A program made the position numbers and the translations under genes. Below, in pieces: positions 1-12,655 of a stretch of DNA of 64,000 nt (position 1 is its first letter; each line of letters begins with the position of its first letter). The DNA comes from Anaeramoeba flamelloides (taxonomy: Eukaryota; Metamonada; Anaeramoebidae). Below the pieces are notes generated by a model, which did no database searches, had not been told where the DNA came from, and worked only from the letters and a program-made list of their open reading frames with translations. Where the stretch lies: positions 620,001-684,000 of the forward strand of contig JANTQA010000026.1 of the NCBI GenBank assembly GCA_027625915.1, in the 5' to 3' direction.

Positions 1-78
1 CCTATTAGAATGGTTGTCTGTTACAATTTCGAAAACAACCATGTCAGTTTTGAAGTGTCGCTCTTTGGCGCTTTTTGA
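1..78 (+). CDS. Possible 3' end of a gene entering from the left edge
   Basis: From base 1 the plus strand reads 25 sense codons and then TGA at 76-78. Composition is clearly less AT-rich than the neighbourhood, with codons such as GTG, TCG, CTC, GGC and GCT. The last residues read FEVSLFGAF. The minus strand is also open across the same stretch, so the strand is not certain. No family is recognised. The assignment rests only on base composition and the open frame. Confidence 0.25.
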   Translation, partial: PIRMVVCYNFENNHVSFEVSLFGAF

Positions 79-521
79 GATCTCGAAGATTTTTTATTTC
101 TTTTTTTTCATTTTTCAAATGAGTTATTTTTTTTCTCAAGAATATTAAAAAATCCTTACTCTGGTCAAATTTAGAGGGTTACAAAATAACCACAAATCAG
201 ATTAAATCGAATTAAATTGATTGCGCATTTCAAGAAAGCAATTTGTTTTAAATTAAAGAAATTTGACCATTTGGAAATATAAAATGAGAAAAGATGAATT
301 TTTTTTTTTTAAATTTTGATTTTTTGGGAATTGAGAACTCTTTTACACTTATTTTCATTCGTTCAATTTTTTGTCAAAGATGATCCAATGAAATTTTTTT
401 TTTTATTTGAATTTTGTCAACCAAAAGAAGGGCTATTTTACAATACCCTTTTTGGTCACAAGTATCCCCGTGAGTATGGTACATCTTCACGTAAATGACT
501 AGACCCTTAACAAATAAAATA

Positions 522-693
522 CTGGTATTTGAATTATAAATGGGAAAAAATTTTCACTGCATATTCAATTTCCTTTTTCAAAGAGAATAGATCCCAAATT
601 ACAACACACTTCTTATTTGGGAAACTCTTTTTATTAAAGACAAATATGGAAAATGAAGTGAAAATTTTGTCCCATTTAGAATTCAAATACTAG
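522..693. repeat. Inverted-repeat element (MITE-like), TA target duplication, copy 1
   Basis: The ends are inverted repeats of about 45 bp: the left end reads CTGGTATTTGAATTATAAAT and the right end is its near reverse complement, ending CAAATACTAG. The element is flanked by TA at 520-521 and 694-695. A diverged copy lies at 3280-3465. The 172-bp length, lack of coding and TA duplication are what a non-autonomous Tc1/mariner-type element would show. The superfamily is inferred. Confidence 0.7.
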
Positions 694-1144
694 TAGAAAA
701 CCTCAAGAAAACCTAGGCACTTGATGGTACTTGATGGCACTCTACGGCACTTAACAGCACCCCACTAATTTCTTAATTTTTGTTGAGAAATTTCAATAAA
801 GAACCATAATTTTTTTTATTCTCAACTAACAATAAGGCAAATAATGAATTAATCTTTATTTTGAATAATATCTAGGATATTATTCTTTTGTTGTTATTTT
901 TGTTAATTTGAATTAATTCTTGAATCCAAATTTTTCGATTTTTTTTTTCATAGGATGAGCAGCCACAAAGAAAATCATTTTTTTGAAACAAACATACAAT
1001 ACGGTGTTTATCTTTCGGAAAGACTTTCTTGAAAAGGATGAAAAAAATTTTTGTTGATTGTTTCTAATTTTAAAAAAAAATAAAAAAAAAAAAAAAAAAA
1101 GAAAACAAAAAAAAAAAAGAAAAAAGAAAAAGAAAAATGCAAAC

Positions 1145-1569
1145 TTAAAAACAAGGAGGAGTGTTTCATAAATTGTATTAAGCACGCTAAATAAAATCAT
1201 TTCATTTTCATCTTCGTTACCAGAAACAAAAATTCTAAATTCAGGTAATGTTTTTGTTACAGTGATAAGGTTGTCTTGTAAAATGACATCAACTGTTTGA
1301 AAATTATGAAACGAAAGAAGAGGAAAAATGTTGAAAAGGTTGTAAAAAAAAAGAAGTTTTTGTTAAGAAAAGAAATGTTTGGTTGAGAGAACAAAAATTG
1401 TGGTTTGTTTCATACCTCCTTTTGTTTTGGTTTTGTCAAAAATTGATTTTTCAAATGTTTTTTGTTCTTTTTGTGTTTGAAACTGGTCATCATAAAATTT
1501 TGCATAAATTCTGTTTCCTTTGGGATCAAGTAGGATAATACTTTTTACTGTCTGAAGAGATAAACTCAT
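1145..1569 (-). CDS. COPZ: Coatomer subunit zeta (COPI coat), partial gene model, spliced
   Basis: Zeta is the small longin-domain subunit of the COPI F-subcomplex, which coats Golgi-to-ER vesicles. Exon 1 (1569 to 1416, ATG at 1569) reads TVKSIILLDPKGNRIYAKFY, then YDDQF, KEQKTFEKSIF and KT. This is the conserved zeta start (TVKA-IL-D-DG-R--AKYYDD, KEQKAFEK-IF-KT). Exon 2 (1292 to 1145) reads VILQDNLITV, EFRIFVSG, NEDENEMILFSVLN, matching the ELMLM-VLN helix. The exon 1 donor is GTATGA; the acceptor ends TTCAAACAG after a pyrimidine stretch, and the phase (1) agrees. Exon 2 appears to end at a GTTTGC donor in phase 2. About 100 residues are accounted for, against roughly 175 in the family. 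The expected VDEIID---ILE region was not found downstream, so the 3' end is unresolved or lost. Confidence 0.8.
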
Positions 1570-2433
1570 ATGAAAGCAAGAAAAATTATAAAAAAACCAA
1601 ACAAGGAAAAATGTTGTAAGAAAAAATGAAAGTTTCGACATAAATTTGAGTATTTATAATTTGAATTTCTCAGGTATCAAAGAAATAATTGAAGTAAGGG
1701 CAGTTTGAAACAAAATGGTTTCTCTTTAGATAAGTGATTCCAAAGATTAAAAAAAAATTGTTCTATCTCTCAACTATTTATCAAGCAAATAGAATGAAAT
1801 GTTGGTAGATTATTCTGAGAAAGTTGTTCCACTAGTTTCTAAATTTAATTTCCCACAACAAGAATAATCTCGCTCTATTGTGAAATATATCTTTTAAAAT
1901 CGGAATTCAATCAGGAGCTTTTTTTTTTGGTTCGTTTAGCTATAATTGATTTTGGTATTTTTTCGATGAAAATTTTTTAAAATTAATTTTTCCGAATAAA
2001 GAACAATAATATGTTAAAGATCCTTTTATTTTGTAAACAAACAATACTGTGGGGTAGTTCCAAGATCTATAGAATTTTTTTTTCTTTAAGGTTGTAGTTT
2101 TTCTTTATCTGTTGTAGGGTTTTAAAGATTTTTTTTTGTATTTTACTCTTGTAGTACAATGGTTCTATTTTTAAAATCATGCTAGATGAATGAGATACTA
2201 GAGTTGAAAAGATAAAAAGTTATCTAGAATAAAGACATGATTAGCATCCTCTGTGTCAAAACATTGTTGAGCTATGTACTTTATATCTTGATATTAAGAA
2301 GAACTATAAAATTTCAAAATTTTAGGGATCTGTAATTTTTCCTGATCAGATTCTTTGTTATAAGACTGTAGTATTTTCCAAAACACAGCCCTTATATTTC
2401 TAGGCCTAAGAAGTCAAATGTTATCTGTTTTCA
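1570..2433. other. Intergenic, no gene seen
   Basis: AT-rich sequence upstream of the coatomer zeta gene, reaching to the next inverted-repeat element. No sustained open frame, RNA gene or strong repeat was seen. Confidence 0.5.
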
Positions 2434-2890
2434 CTGTTGAGCGAAAAATGTTGGACACAGAAAAATGGTTGGACACCATTTTTAATTGGGAACATTACTG
2501 AAAATGATTTTTAATTTCTATCGTTTGTGAAATAACTAAAGAAAATAACAATAATCTACTTATTAGAATAACGGTTAATGCAATTCTAGTTTTCAAAACC
2601 TTATCTCTTATAATCTAAAGCAAGTTTAAAAATTACCATTTTCAGAAATAATAGTAAACTTTACTAAAACTTGGATTTTTGTTAAAATAGCATGATCTAC
2701 TTTAGTTATCAACCATTCAAATGAGTATTCTACACAAACCACAGATTAATGAACTTGTAACACATTTAAACCTGGATTTATATAAAATTCACCTAGTTAT
2801 CAATAGGATTTGATTTTCAATTTTACTAATGTTCCCAATTAAAAATGATGTCCAACCATTTTTCTGTGTTCAACATTTTTCTCTCAACAG
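2434..2890. repeat. Inverted-repeat element (MITE-like) of the GGGAACATTA family
   Basis: Terminal inverted repeats of about 65 bp with only a few mismatches: the left arm begins CTGTTGAGCGAAAAATG at 2434 and the right arm ends CTCTCAACAG at 2890. TCA lies on both sides (2431-2433 and 2891-2893) as a possible 3-bp duplication. The inner part of the arms carries TTTTTAATTGGGAACATTA, shared with the element at 32068-32460. The 325-bp interior is non-coding. Confidence 0.75.
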
Positions 2891-3279
2891 TCAATAAAAA
2901 CATTTGAAAAAAATCTAATCTTATCAGAAAGTATATTGGGTTTTGGTTTTTACAACCAATTTAAAATTATAAATCAAATATATAAAAATATCAAATTCTT
3001 AAAAATTAAAATTTGTTTACAATTCTTCGGGATATCAAGTGTTTAAGTACATAATACAACAATTTTTTAACCTAGAGGCCATTAGTAATGACTTTATTTT
3101 TGATAACCGTTAAATTTTATGCCATTTTATAGATTAAAAATGAGATAACTTTTTAAATTCTAATCTTGAAGAAAGAAAAAACCCATTATTTAAAAAATTT
3201 ATGATTAAAAAAGGATCACTTTCAGGGAGATTTGAGAACAAGTTCCTAAGGTCAATTAGTTTATATGAACCTTTGCATA

Positions 3280-3465
3280 CTGATATTTAAATTTTAAATC
3301 GGAAAAATTTTCAGTTTCATTTTTCAATTACTTTTTTAAATTTCCTTTTTCAAACATAGAGTGCCAGCAACAAATTACAACCCACTTCCCTGAAAACTCT
3401 ATTGGATAAAAAAAAATCTCGAAAAAGAAGTGAATATTCTTTCCCATTTATAATTCAAATACCAG
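3280..3465. repeat. Inverted-repeat element (MITE-like), TA target duplication, copy 2
   Basis: Same family as 522-693: the left end is CTGATATTTAAATTTTAAAT, and the right end ends TTCAAATACCAG, closest to the other copy. TA lies at 3278-3279 and 3466-3467. The interior also matches copy 1 (the CAAATTACAACCCACTTC region). The left arm is more diverged than the right. Confidence 0.7.
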
Positions 3466-3467
3466 TA

Positions 3468-5354
3468 TTATTTTGTATGTTTGACAACTTGATAATCTCT
3501 TTTTTTTGTTTTTTATTTTTCAAAAAATAATTTGTTAACTTTAATTCTTGAAAGAACAAAATAATATTCTATTATTTTTTTAATTATTTTCAATATTGGT
3601 ATCAGTAAAAATAGTTACAACAACAAAAACAACAATAAAAACAGTCAAACAAAAAATAACAAAAAAAAAATCCTTAAAAAAAACTAATAACATTATGAAA
3701 ATATCCAACTTCTAAATATAATATGTCTCAAAATGTTTTTTCAAAGATAACTCCATCCAAAAAGAAGAAAGTTAGTGGCAACAGTATAAGCAACAAGAAT
3801 TGTGATAAAAAAAAAAAAAAACTAACAAAAACAGTAATGATAATAACAGTAATAATGATAATTAACAACAAAAATCAGAATCTAATTTTATTTTTTGTTT
3901 TCACTTTTTTATTTTTACCTTATTTAAAAAAATCCTTTGTTAATTCATTATTTTTCAAATTGTTAACATTTTTTACTTTTTTTATTTTTTTTTGCTGAAT
4001 TCTCTTTTAATAATAAATTTGATAAATTATATTCTTTATAATTTCTCTTTTATTGAAATCTAACTTTATTTTAAAAAACAAAATGAAATTGAAGAATAAT
4101 TATTAAATTGTATATATAAAAATAAAATATTTTTCAGTGTATGGTTTTAATATTTTTCAAAAATATTATGAAATCTCATCGAGATCCCAAATAAAATTTC
4201 TTTTTTAAAATTTTTGTTTTGGCTTCTAAAATGGTTCAGTTGACCTTATCTAAACACTTTATTTATTATGAGTATATTTTTTGGAATCAGAAATTAACCT
4301 ATTTTCAATAGAAAGAAATAAAACCAATGTTCTGTTATTTTTATTAACAATTAAGTTAATTTTTGAAAATAAGAGAAAATCTTTTTATTTTTATGTTAGA
4401 AAGTCTTGAAATCGAAAGAATTTATTTTTATTTGGTGAATATTTTTAATAATTAATCTCTCAATTTAAATATCTAATAATTAAATTAATAGATATTATAG
4501 TTATTTAAATAAATATAATTAATATAGAAAAGTAGCAATATATTATCAAGAATATTTAGATCTTTTAGTAAATAATTGTTTTCTCTTTAAAGTTTGAAAA
4601 GAATCATTTTCTGATTTTCAAACATGTAAAAAAATTTGAAAAATAAATTTCAAATTTGAAAAATTGTTTTACAAATTTTTTCTGATTATTCACAAGGATT
4701 TTTATTACAATTTAAATCATTTTTTGGAAGAAAAAAAATTGATTTTGGATTGTGTGGTAAAAGTTGAACAATTCCCAAATATTGTTCAGAAAATTATCAT
4801 TGAAAAAAAATTTAATCTTAAAATGAAAAATACATTTTAGCATTAAATTTTATAATACCTTTAGAACTTTAATGATTAGAATAAATTTATTAAAAGAATA
4901 ATATTATTTTTTAATGCGTTAAATATATCAATATTTTTGGATAACCAAAAGAATTATCCCAAAAAAGAAAAAAAAATTATATTAATATATTTAACAAAAA
5001 AAAATATTTATTATGCAATAATAATGAAAATGACAATTAATGGGGTAAAAAATTTATTATAGTGTATGAAATAAAATGAAATTAATGATTTGTTTTTCCA
5101 GAAACTATGGAAAAAAAAAATTTATCTCACTAAAAAAAAATTTCTTTTCAAATTTTCTTATTCGGTCCTATTTTTTGACAAACTTTATAAATATACAAAA
5201 TTTGAAAATACAGAATATAACCACAAATATAAATTAATATTTTGACATGTTTTCTTAGATTATTATCCCCTTAATATTTATTTTTAATAAAAATAAAAAT
5301 CGGTTTTATTGTTTTTTATCAATTAAAAATCTAAATTTTTATTAAAAACAATTT
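3468..5354. other. Intergenic, very AT-rich, no gene seen
   Basis: Long A and T runs. The stretch at 3723-3998 is open but is poly-Lys/Asn followed by poly-Phe/Leu, which AT-rich DNA gives by chance. No RNA gene or repeat family is recognised. Confidence 0.5.
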
Positions 5355-5640
5355 TGAAATAATTAGAGGGGACTTTATTTATTATTACATTGATGATTTC
5401 ATTTTAATTTTGTTGATAAAAAATATATATAAAATAAAAACTTTTATTAAAAAAAAAATTAAAGGGTTGGTATTAAATGTTCAACTATCTACAGTTAGGT
5501 TTTAAAGAATTTAAGGGTATTGGGTAAAATATTTATATTTCAAGTATTTTCTTCTTTTGAACACCGGAAAACTTAATTACGGCAACCCGATCCCCAATAA
5601 TAAAATTGTATTTGAGATATTATTCAAAAAATATGAATAA
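5355..5640 (+). mobile_element. Faint reverse-transcriptase relic
   Basis: A short stretch encodes a Y-I-D-D box in the context IYYYIDDFIL, followed by a basic helix and then the motif GLVLN, as seen in the palm and thumb of retroelement reverse transcriptases. The relic is old and broken in several places. The family (DIRS-like, LINE or other) cannot be fixed from what remains, and no terminal repeats were seen. The limits given are only those of the recognisable motif region. Confidence 0.35.
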
Positions 5641-8600
5641 TTCATTTTACAATGGAATTAGATAGGATTCATGACATGGGTTTTTTTACACCCAAATTTA
5701 TATACAGTTTGATATTTGCTAAAAGATACAAATTCACCATTCGATTTCTTAAAAACAAATATCAGTAATCTGAAAGATAAACCCAAATTATTAATTAAAA
5801 TTGCACCTTGGGAAATATTTGAGGAAATGATAAACAAACGGGAATGATGTTGTTAAGAGTAATTAACTGTATTTGTACTTTTAATGGTGGATTGGATAAA
5901 TTATCAACAACACAGCTAAAACCCTATTTCAAAAATTGTAACTAACCTGGATAATAAATTATTATAAACTAAAATTCAAAATTTTCCCCACAGCAAAAAT
6001 GTACAAAATAACCACAATACTACAATTTCATTCAAATTGGAAATAATTTTGATTTTTGTAAAATAAGAAAATCATTTTTTATCTTTTCGTTTTTTGTTTT
6101 CATTTCATTTTTTTTTGTATTACATAAATTATTTGGGTCGATCAAAATGTGTTTCAACGATTGATATTATGTAAAAGTTGAGTTGTTCCAAATGGAAGAA
6201 CTCAAATAAAATTTTTTGGTGGTATCTAACTTTTTGATCTATCAATATTCCTAATAGAATTTAAATAAATTTAACAATGAAATTTTTCTGCCATGATCTC
6301 TCCAAAATTTTTAACACGTCCTTGATTTATTAGTATTGATATTTATTTATTTATTGTTTTGTGAGTATTGTAATCTATAAAAAAGTGTTAACATTCCAAT
6401 TAGCGAATGGTTCTAATTTGTTATTTCTCTGAGAATTGTTTAGATAAGGATTTTTTATTTTAAAAAAATGAATTTTAGTGTGTTAAATTTTTTGAATTGT
6501 GGTTTATATAAATAAATTGATACTCAAAAACAATTATTTATTTATTAAAGATTATTAATAATTCACTTTCTAATTATCCACATATATATTTTTTAATGAA
6601 CATAATCATTTATAATGGGGGTTAATCACTATAAATTAGATTTTTGTTTACATTTAATTTTTGAAATTTTGATATTTTTTTTAAATTTTCTTATTTGCGA
6701 AAGGGTTAAAATTGATTTGTTTAGAATGTTTAATCAATTGCACAATTAAATTAGTTACTAGTTAAATTCGAATTTAGTCTTAATCTCATAGATGGTAATA
6801 AATTTTTTAATTTTTTTTTCTAATAATTCCAATTGATCAGAAAAATGGAATTTTGGTCTTTTTGAAAGTTACAGGGGTTTGGGATTGGATAAGAACATAA
6901 ATAAAAAAATCATCACTACTTTTTTTTTAATTTAAATTACTATTTAAAATATATTGAAATTGGAATTAGGGCAGAAAACATTGGAAATGAAAGTAAATTG
7001 TGATTGAAAAAATCATTTGCATTTTAAAAGGAATTTATTGATTTCATTAATTACAAACAAAAATGAAAATCTTAAAAGCCAATTTATTTTCTCTATATGA
7101 TGTTTTTATATGGATACCTGGAATTTTTATTGGAATTACCTGTTTTTATTTAATTGGTTTTTTGAAGGTCTGAAAAAAATTTTTAACCTAAAATTTTTGC
7201 AAATTATCAATATTTGACGAATAAAACAACTTTTGTTGATCTATTTCTTGAAAGGTTGAAGTAATTAATGATTATTTTATCACAATATAAGGAAAATAAG
7301 ATGAAAAAAAATAAGTAAAATATCCAAAATTAAAATAATTATATCATTAACATGGCCAAATTAAAATTTATCCACTAAAGTTAGGTTTTACAATGTTTCA
7401 ACAAATAAAGTCTAATCATAGAGTATACTCCATACTTTTAAATTCTAGAAAACCTAAAATCACTGTTTTGTTAAATCACACATATCGATTTTTTATACTC
7501 TTTAAATAATAAACTCTTAAAGACTTCTCTTGACAAACTAATTTGATTTTTTAAATTTGAGGAAATAAATTTATATTAAGTTGTTTCGAAAAATTACACA
7601 GATAGTTTAAAATAACAAAATAGTCAAGGTTCTTTGATCAAGCATTTGAAACTAATTTTTTTCTTTCAAATTAAAAACAAATATTTTTTAAGAATGGTTT
7701 TTATTCTAGAGAAATAATGCTTTCTATTAAACATTTTGAATTTCTCATCTAATGTGAATTTTGAAATGAAAATAATTCTCATTTTGTCTTTAATATATGA
7801 AAATTTTGATTTCATTTGTTTTTATTCCAAATGAACCTAAAAAAAAAACAATTCCTAGTTATCCGTCCACCACAAAAATCTTTAAGATAAATTGGGTCTT
7901 TCCTTTTTGAACTTTTGATATAAAATATTTTTTTTATTTTAATTAATGAAAGATTCTTGTTGATGAAGAAGTGATACTCTTCGTTTTGAGTGGCAAATAG
8001 AAAATATTAGTATTGACAAACAAGGTGGAAAAAATGTGGTAATTTTATTAACATATAACAGTATTTTAAAATGAATAGAATATGAAAAAAGAGTTATCAA
8101 AATTTGAGTCATTCATTCCGTATATGGGTTGTGTTATAGCTTTATTACACATTCTCAATCAATTTTCGGAAAAGGTTTTATCTACCTGACCTTTAAAGCA
8201 CTGGTCCAAAAAAAATTTTTCTTCAAATTGCAAAAAAGTTTATGATTTTGAGAAAATTTCAATTTTTTGAAAGTATATTGATGTGAAATAATTATTTGGC
8301 TTAGATTTTGTTTTGTCTTTACAATTCTAAAAACAATTTACAATTAGCTACTTTCAAAGAAGCCACCCAAATTCTGTCTACTTAAGATAATTGATACCAT
8401 TTACTTTTTTCTGTTCCCAGATAAAAACAATAAAAAGTATTTTCTATAAGTCAATAGGACAAACGATTTCTTTTCTTATCAAGAAAAAGGTTTTGGTAGT
8501 GAAAATACAAAAGACATAAAGTAACTTATCAAATTTTTTTGGTTTTTAACTTTTAACACAAAGAAATCTAATCCGATTTTGTTTTTCTTTTTGTATCGGG

Positions 8601-8976
8601 ACTTTAAAAAGAAAATGATTTCAATGAAGTTTTAAAGAAAAAAAAAAAAGAAAACATAAACCTTCTTTTATTAATCCACGTCTGGAATCTATGGATAAGT
8701 GCACAATTACTCGTTTGTTTTTACTTCTTTATTAATAAGGCTAAATTAATACCTGATATAATTTACAAAAAGAATATTTGCAATTTGATCAACAAAAATG
8801 AATTAGAGTTGGGTTTTGTGTCATCTGTGTCGACATTCTTCTTCCAATCAAAATAAATTTCTAACTTTTTTTATTCATTTTTTTTTTATTTGTCCAAATG
8901 TTATAAATAAATACCTTTTTTCCTTTTTGGGTATTTCTTAATTTAGAGTCTTGTTTGATCTTATCAAAAGTTTTAA
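5641..8976. other. Intergenic, no convincing gene
   Basis: AT-rich. One small ATG frame at 8082-8186 encodes 34 residues with a hydrophobic middle (IPYMGCVIALLHIL), and a coding-like patch just before it is open around 7970-8070. Neither matches a known family, and both could be chance or parts of a spliced gene. Nothing else is supported. Confidence 0.4.
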
Positions 8977-11900
8977 ATGCTCTTGATCAGATTCAAATTT
9001 CTTTGTTTTTTAATATTTGTTTATTTAATATCCCAATCAACTCAAGAATATTCAGTACACCATCCAACTCCCAACGAAACAACACAGAGAAAATTGAAAT
9101 ATCCACAAAAAAAGCAACACTATTTTTGGTAATACTTTTTTCTTTATTTTGCTAAAAAAAAATTTTTTTTTTTTTTTTTACTTCCAAGACACCACAAAGA
9201 ATCTTTCAACAAATAAGTAAAATGTTCAAATTTGAAACTTATAAAAGATTACTGATTTTTTCGAGAAAACTTTTTAATCCAAAAATCATTCATTTGAAAA
9301 TAATATTTTTGTTCGAACTGAAAATTGTGAAACAAAATGATAACACTGAACAAAACCTACAACACTCATTTTTTCAAAACGAGATTTTTACATTTTTTTT
9401 GTCTTTTGAATTTTTGTTCTGAATCTGATTTGTTCGACTTTATTTCGATCTTTTCTTTGAAAAAACCATTATAGTTTTGAAGACACATTCTTAAAAAGAC
9501 CTCAAAAAGCAAAAGAGTCAAAGTACAGCAATGGAATGAACAACAACAACAATTACTTTCAGGCTTTTCACAGCAAAAATGAGAATCAAAAAGAAAAAGT
9601 AAGAGAAAACGAAAAAGAAAACCAAGATGAAAACGAGATCGAAAACGAAAATGAAAAAGATCACAAAAACCAAAAAAATCCAAATACAGAACAGGATTTT
9701 TTATTACACAATTCAAACAATTGCGGTTTTGGTTCTTATTTAAATTCTGATAACGAATGCCAAAACTGCAGCGCAGGAACTTTTTGTGACAAATCAGATG
9801 CAACATCATCTGAAAGTTGTCTTGCGTGTCCAATTGGCAAATATTCTCTCGGCGGAGCTAGTGTGTGCTTGGATTGCCCGATAGGAAACTTTGGTAATGG
9901 TGAGCATTTGTCGAAATGCTTTGAGTGTATTCCTGGGAGCTGGAGTAACACTCTTGGGAATATGAATTCCAGTTGCAACCCATGCCCCGCTGGGACATAC
10001 TCCACGGCATATGGCGCAACGACAATAAGCACGTGTGTTGAATGTGCTCCTGGTACATACAACACAAAAACTGGCGCAACCGCGAAAGCATTTTGTCTTG
10101 AGTGCCCCGTGGGTACTTATAACTCGGATTACGGTTCCACCACGGCAGATTCTTGTGATCCGTGCCCGAGTGGCTCTGTTGCCAACGTTACTGGATCATC
10201 TAGTTGTTATTTTTGTGAAAAGGGCAAATCGCCTTCAACAAAGAAAGATCTCTGTGAAAGCTGCCCAACGGGCACATACGCAAGCAAGCGTGGCTCCGAA
10301 GAATGTGTAGAATGCCCAATAAATACCATAAATATTGGAGTAAATAATCGTAAGTGCACCAAATGCATAGTGGACGGGATATGCTTGGGTGGTGATACAT
10401 GTAAAGAGGGACACGATCCAAATCAATTTTGTCAGGTTTGTAAAGATGGAAAATTTCGAATTGCAGATATCTGCTTAAATTGCCAGATGTTTTTGCTTCC
10501 AATTATTATGTCCTTGTCAATCCCAATACTTTTGTTAGTTATTTATTTTTTAATTATTCCAAAACTATTTTCGCATCTCCAAAAAGAAAAACCAAAGGAA
10601 AATGAGGATCATTATCTAAATAAAATTGAATTAAATGGCAATGTCAATGAAAAAATAATCATAAACAATCCTACAAACGAAAAAATAATTAAAAATAATT
10701 ATAGTGAAAACCAAAATGAAAATAACATTAAAAATAAAAATGAAAATGAAAACAAAAACAAAAAAGATCAGAAAAATGAAAATGAAAATCAAGAATTTTT
10801 TTCAATTGAAATAAGCGAATTAAAAAACAACAATTTAAAAGAAAAAGAAATTGAAAACAACACTTACAATAAAAATAACACTTATAAATTAACAAAAGAA
10901 AATACCTCATACTTTAAAATAATATTTTATCAACTTCAATTTTTATCATTAATCTTAATATTACCAATTGGTGGAAATAGATATTTCCACTTTATCGGAA
11001 GAAATTTAACTTCCTTATTGATCTTAGACTTTGGGGTAATAATTCCAACAGAATGCACGCCTTGGTTTAGTTTTTTAAATTTTTGGGTGTTGGTTTCAAT
11101 TATAATACCAATTACAGTTTTTGTATTAGTATCATTACCATTACTGTTAACAATATTTTGTAAAAAAATTAAAAGCAAATATAAAAAATATTATTTAGTA
11201 TCATATTTTTCAAAAATTAATTTGGAGGTACTCAAAATAAAAACAATTCGATTAATGGTAGTATATTTTCAATTTATGTTTATCCCATTTTCATTAATTA
11301 ATTCTTATTTAGCAAATTTTGGTTATAATAAAGCATCTGATCATTATTATTTAAAAGCAAATCCTAAAATTAAAATGAGTTCGCAGCAATGGAAAACATT
11401 TTACCCATATTTTATCTTGTTTGGTTTAATTAATTTATTATTTAATTTTGTATGTTATTTAATAATTCTTTATAAAACATATAGATCCAACTTTTCGAAA
11501 TGGTGGACTATTAGATTTGGACTTTTATTTAATAGTTATTTACCAAAGCATATTTGGTTTGGTATAATTGATTATTTATTTAGTTTCTTAATTGCTATTA
11601 TTTATGCTGGGTTTCCATCGTTTAAACAAACAACAATTTTAACAACAACAATTATTCTATTAATTATTAATATTATTTTAGTATTAATTGTTCGTCCTTA
11701 TCAAAAAACAAACATTAATCCCAATTTAAATGGATATGGCAATGTAAGTGAAAATGTAAATGGGTTTAATAATGAAGATATCAATATAAGTAAAAATACA
11801 AATGGGTTTAATAATGAAGATGCCAATGAAAAGAAAAATAATGAGAAGAATAAGAACGAACAGGAAAATGAAAAATATTCTCTTCAAAATCAAAATAAAA

Positions 11901-12655
11901 ATGAAAAATTCGTAATATTAAAAATTGTTATTGGCTTTAAAATAATTTGTATTGCATTATTAATTTATTTATCCGAATTAGAAGTTATGAATTATTTCAT
12001 CACCATATTATATTGCATTGCCACAATCTTGTTTTTTCAAGGCATACAACCATTTTTTACAAAAAATAAACAGAAAAATAATAATTCAAATATATCAAAT
12101 AGTTTAGAGTATCTTGAAAATAATATCTCACCCCTTGATGATAAGATAGTTTCAATTTTAGAAAATGAAACAATCAACTTTCATAATAATAATAATATGT
12201 TCAATTTTGATTTTGACAATAATACAAAATTAAACCTTGAAGAGATTGAAAATATTCGAAATCAATTATCATACCAAGATCCTCAACGATTATATTATTT
12301 TTTAAAACAAAAAAATCATTTACAAAAAAGACAAATATGGGAATTGAGAGATCAATTTGATCGTTATGTTCAAGAAATGAGATATCTAAAAGAAGAAATA
12401 CGAAACCATTCTCAATTAAATTCTACAAATAATCGTCAAAAGAAAATTAGCAGTACAAATCGCCAACAATGGAATTTTTTGTCAGATAATTCAGATAATA
12501 CAGATCTATCAGATAACGACGAAGACGACGGCGATGATGATGATGACGACGACGATGATGATGATGCTGATGAATATAATGGATTTATTTCAAATAATAG
12601 TGATACCAACGAAAAAATTTCTTTTAGTTCAGATTTTAGTCATCTAGATATATAA
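8977..12655 (+). CDS. Signal-peptide, cysteine-rich (GCC2/GCC3, ephrin-receptor-like) multi-pass membrane protein
   Basis: Two exons, 8977-9128 and 9475-12655, joined across a 346-bp intron (GTAATA...ATTATAG, phase 2 on both sides), give about 1,110 residues. Exon 1 supplies a classic signal peptide (LLIRFKFLCFLIFVYLIS), which the open frame beginning at 9536 lacks. Residues about 130-360 are Cys-rich repeats of the CPxGTYS...C..C type (ALTHOUGH not EGF-like in spacing) as in GCC2/GCC3 or ephrin-receptor-like domains. A first membrane segment follows (PIIMSLSIPILLLVIYFLII). After a Lys/Glu/Asn-rich loop come about seven or eight further hydrophobic spans, the last near FITILYCIATILFFQ. The tail has a helical stretch (LRDQFDRYVQEMRYL) and ends in an Asp-rich tract. 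It is probably a surface receptor or sensor with an extracellular Cys-rich head and cytoplasmic tail. The ligand is unknown. Within the intron ATG GAA TGA at 9531-9539 precedes the internal ATG, arguing against initiation there. Confidence 0.85.

Noticed and set aside
913-1200. Poly-Phe minus-strand frame as a gene
   Set aside because: It is the coatomer zeta exon 2 frame read on through an A-run; the Phe stretch is intronic.
9366-10502. Several minus-strand frames inside the Cys-rich receptor
   Set aside because: They are shadows of the Cys repeats and Glu/Asn repeats on the plus strand.
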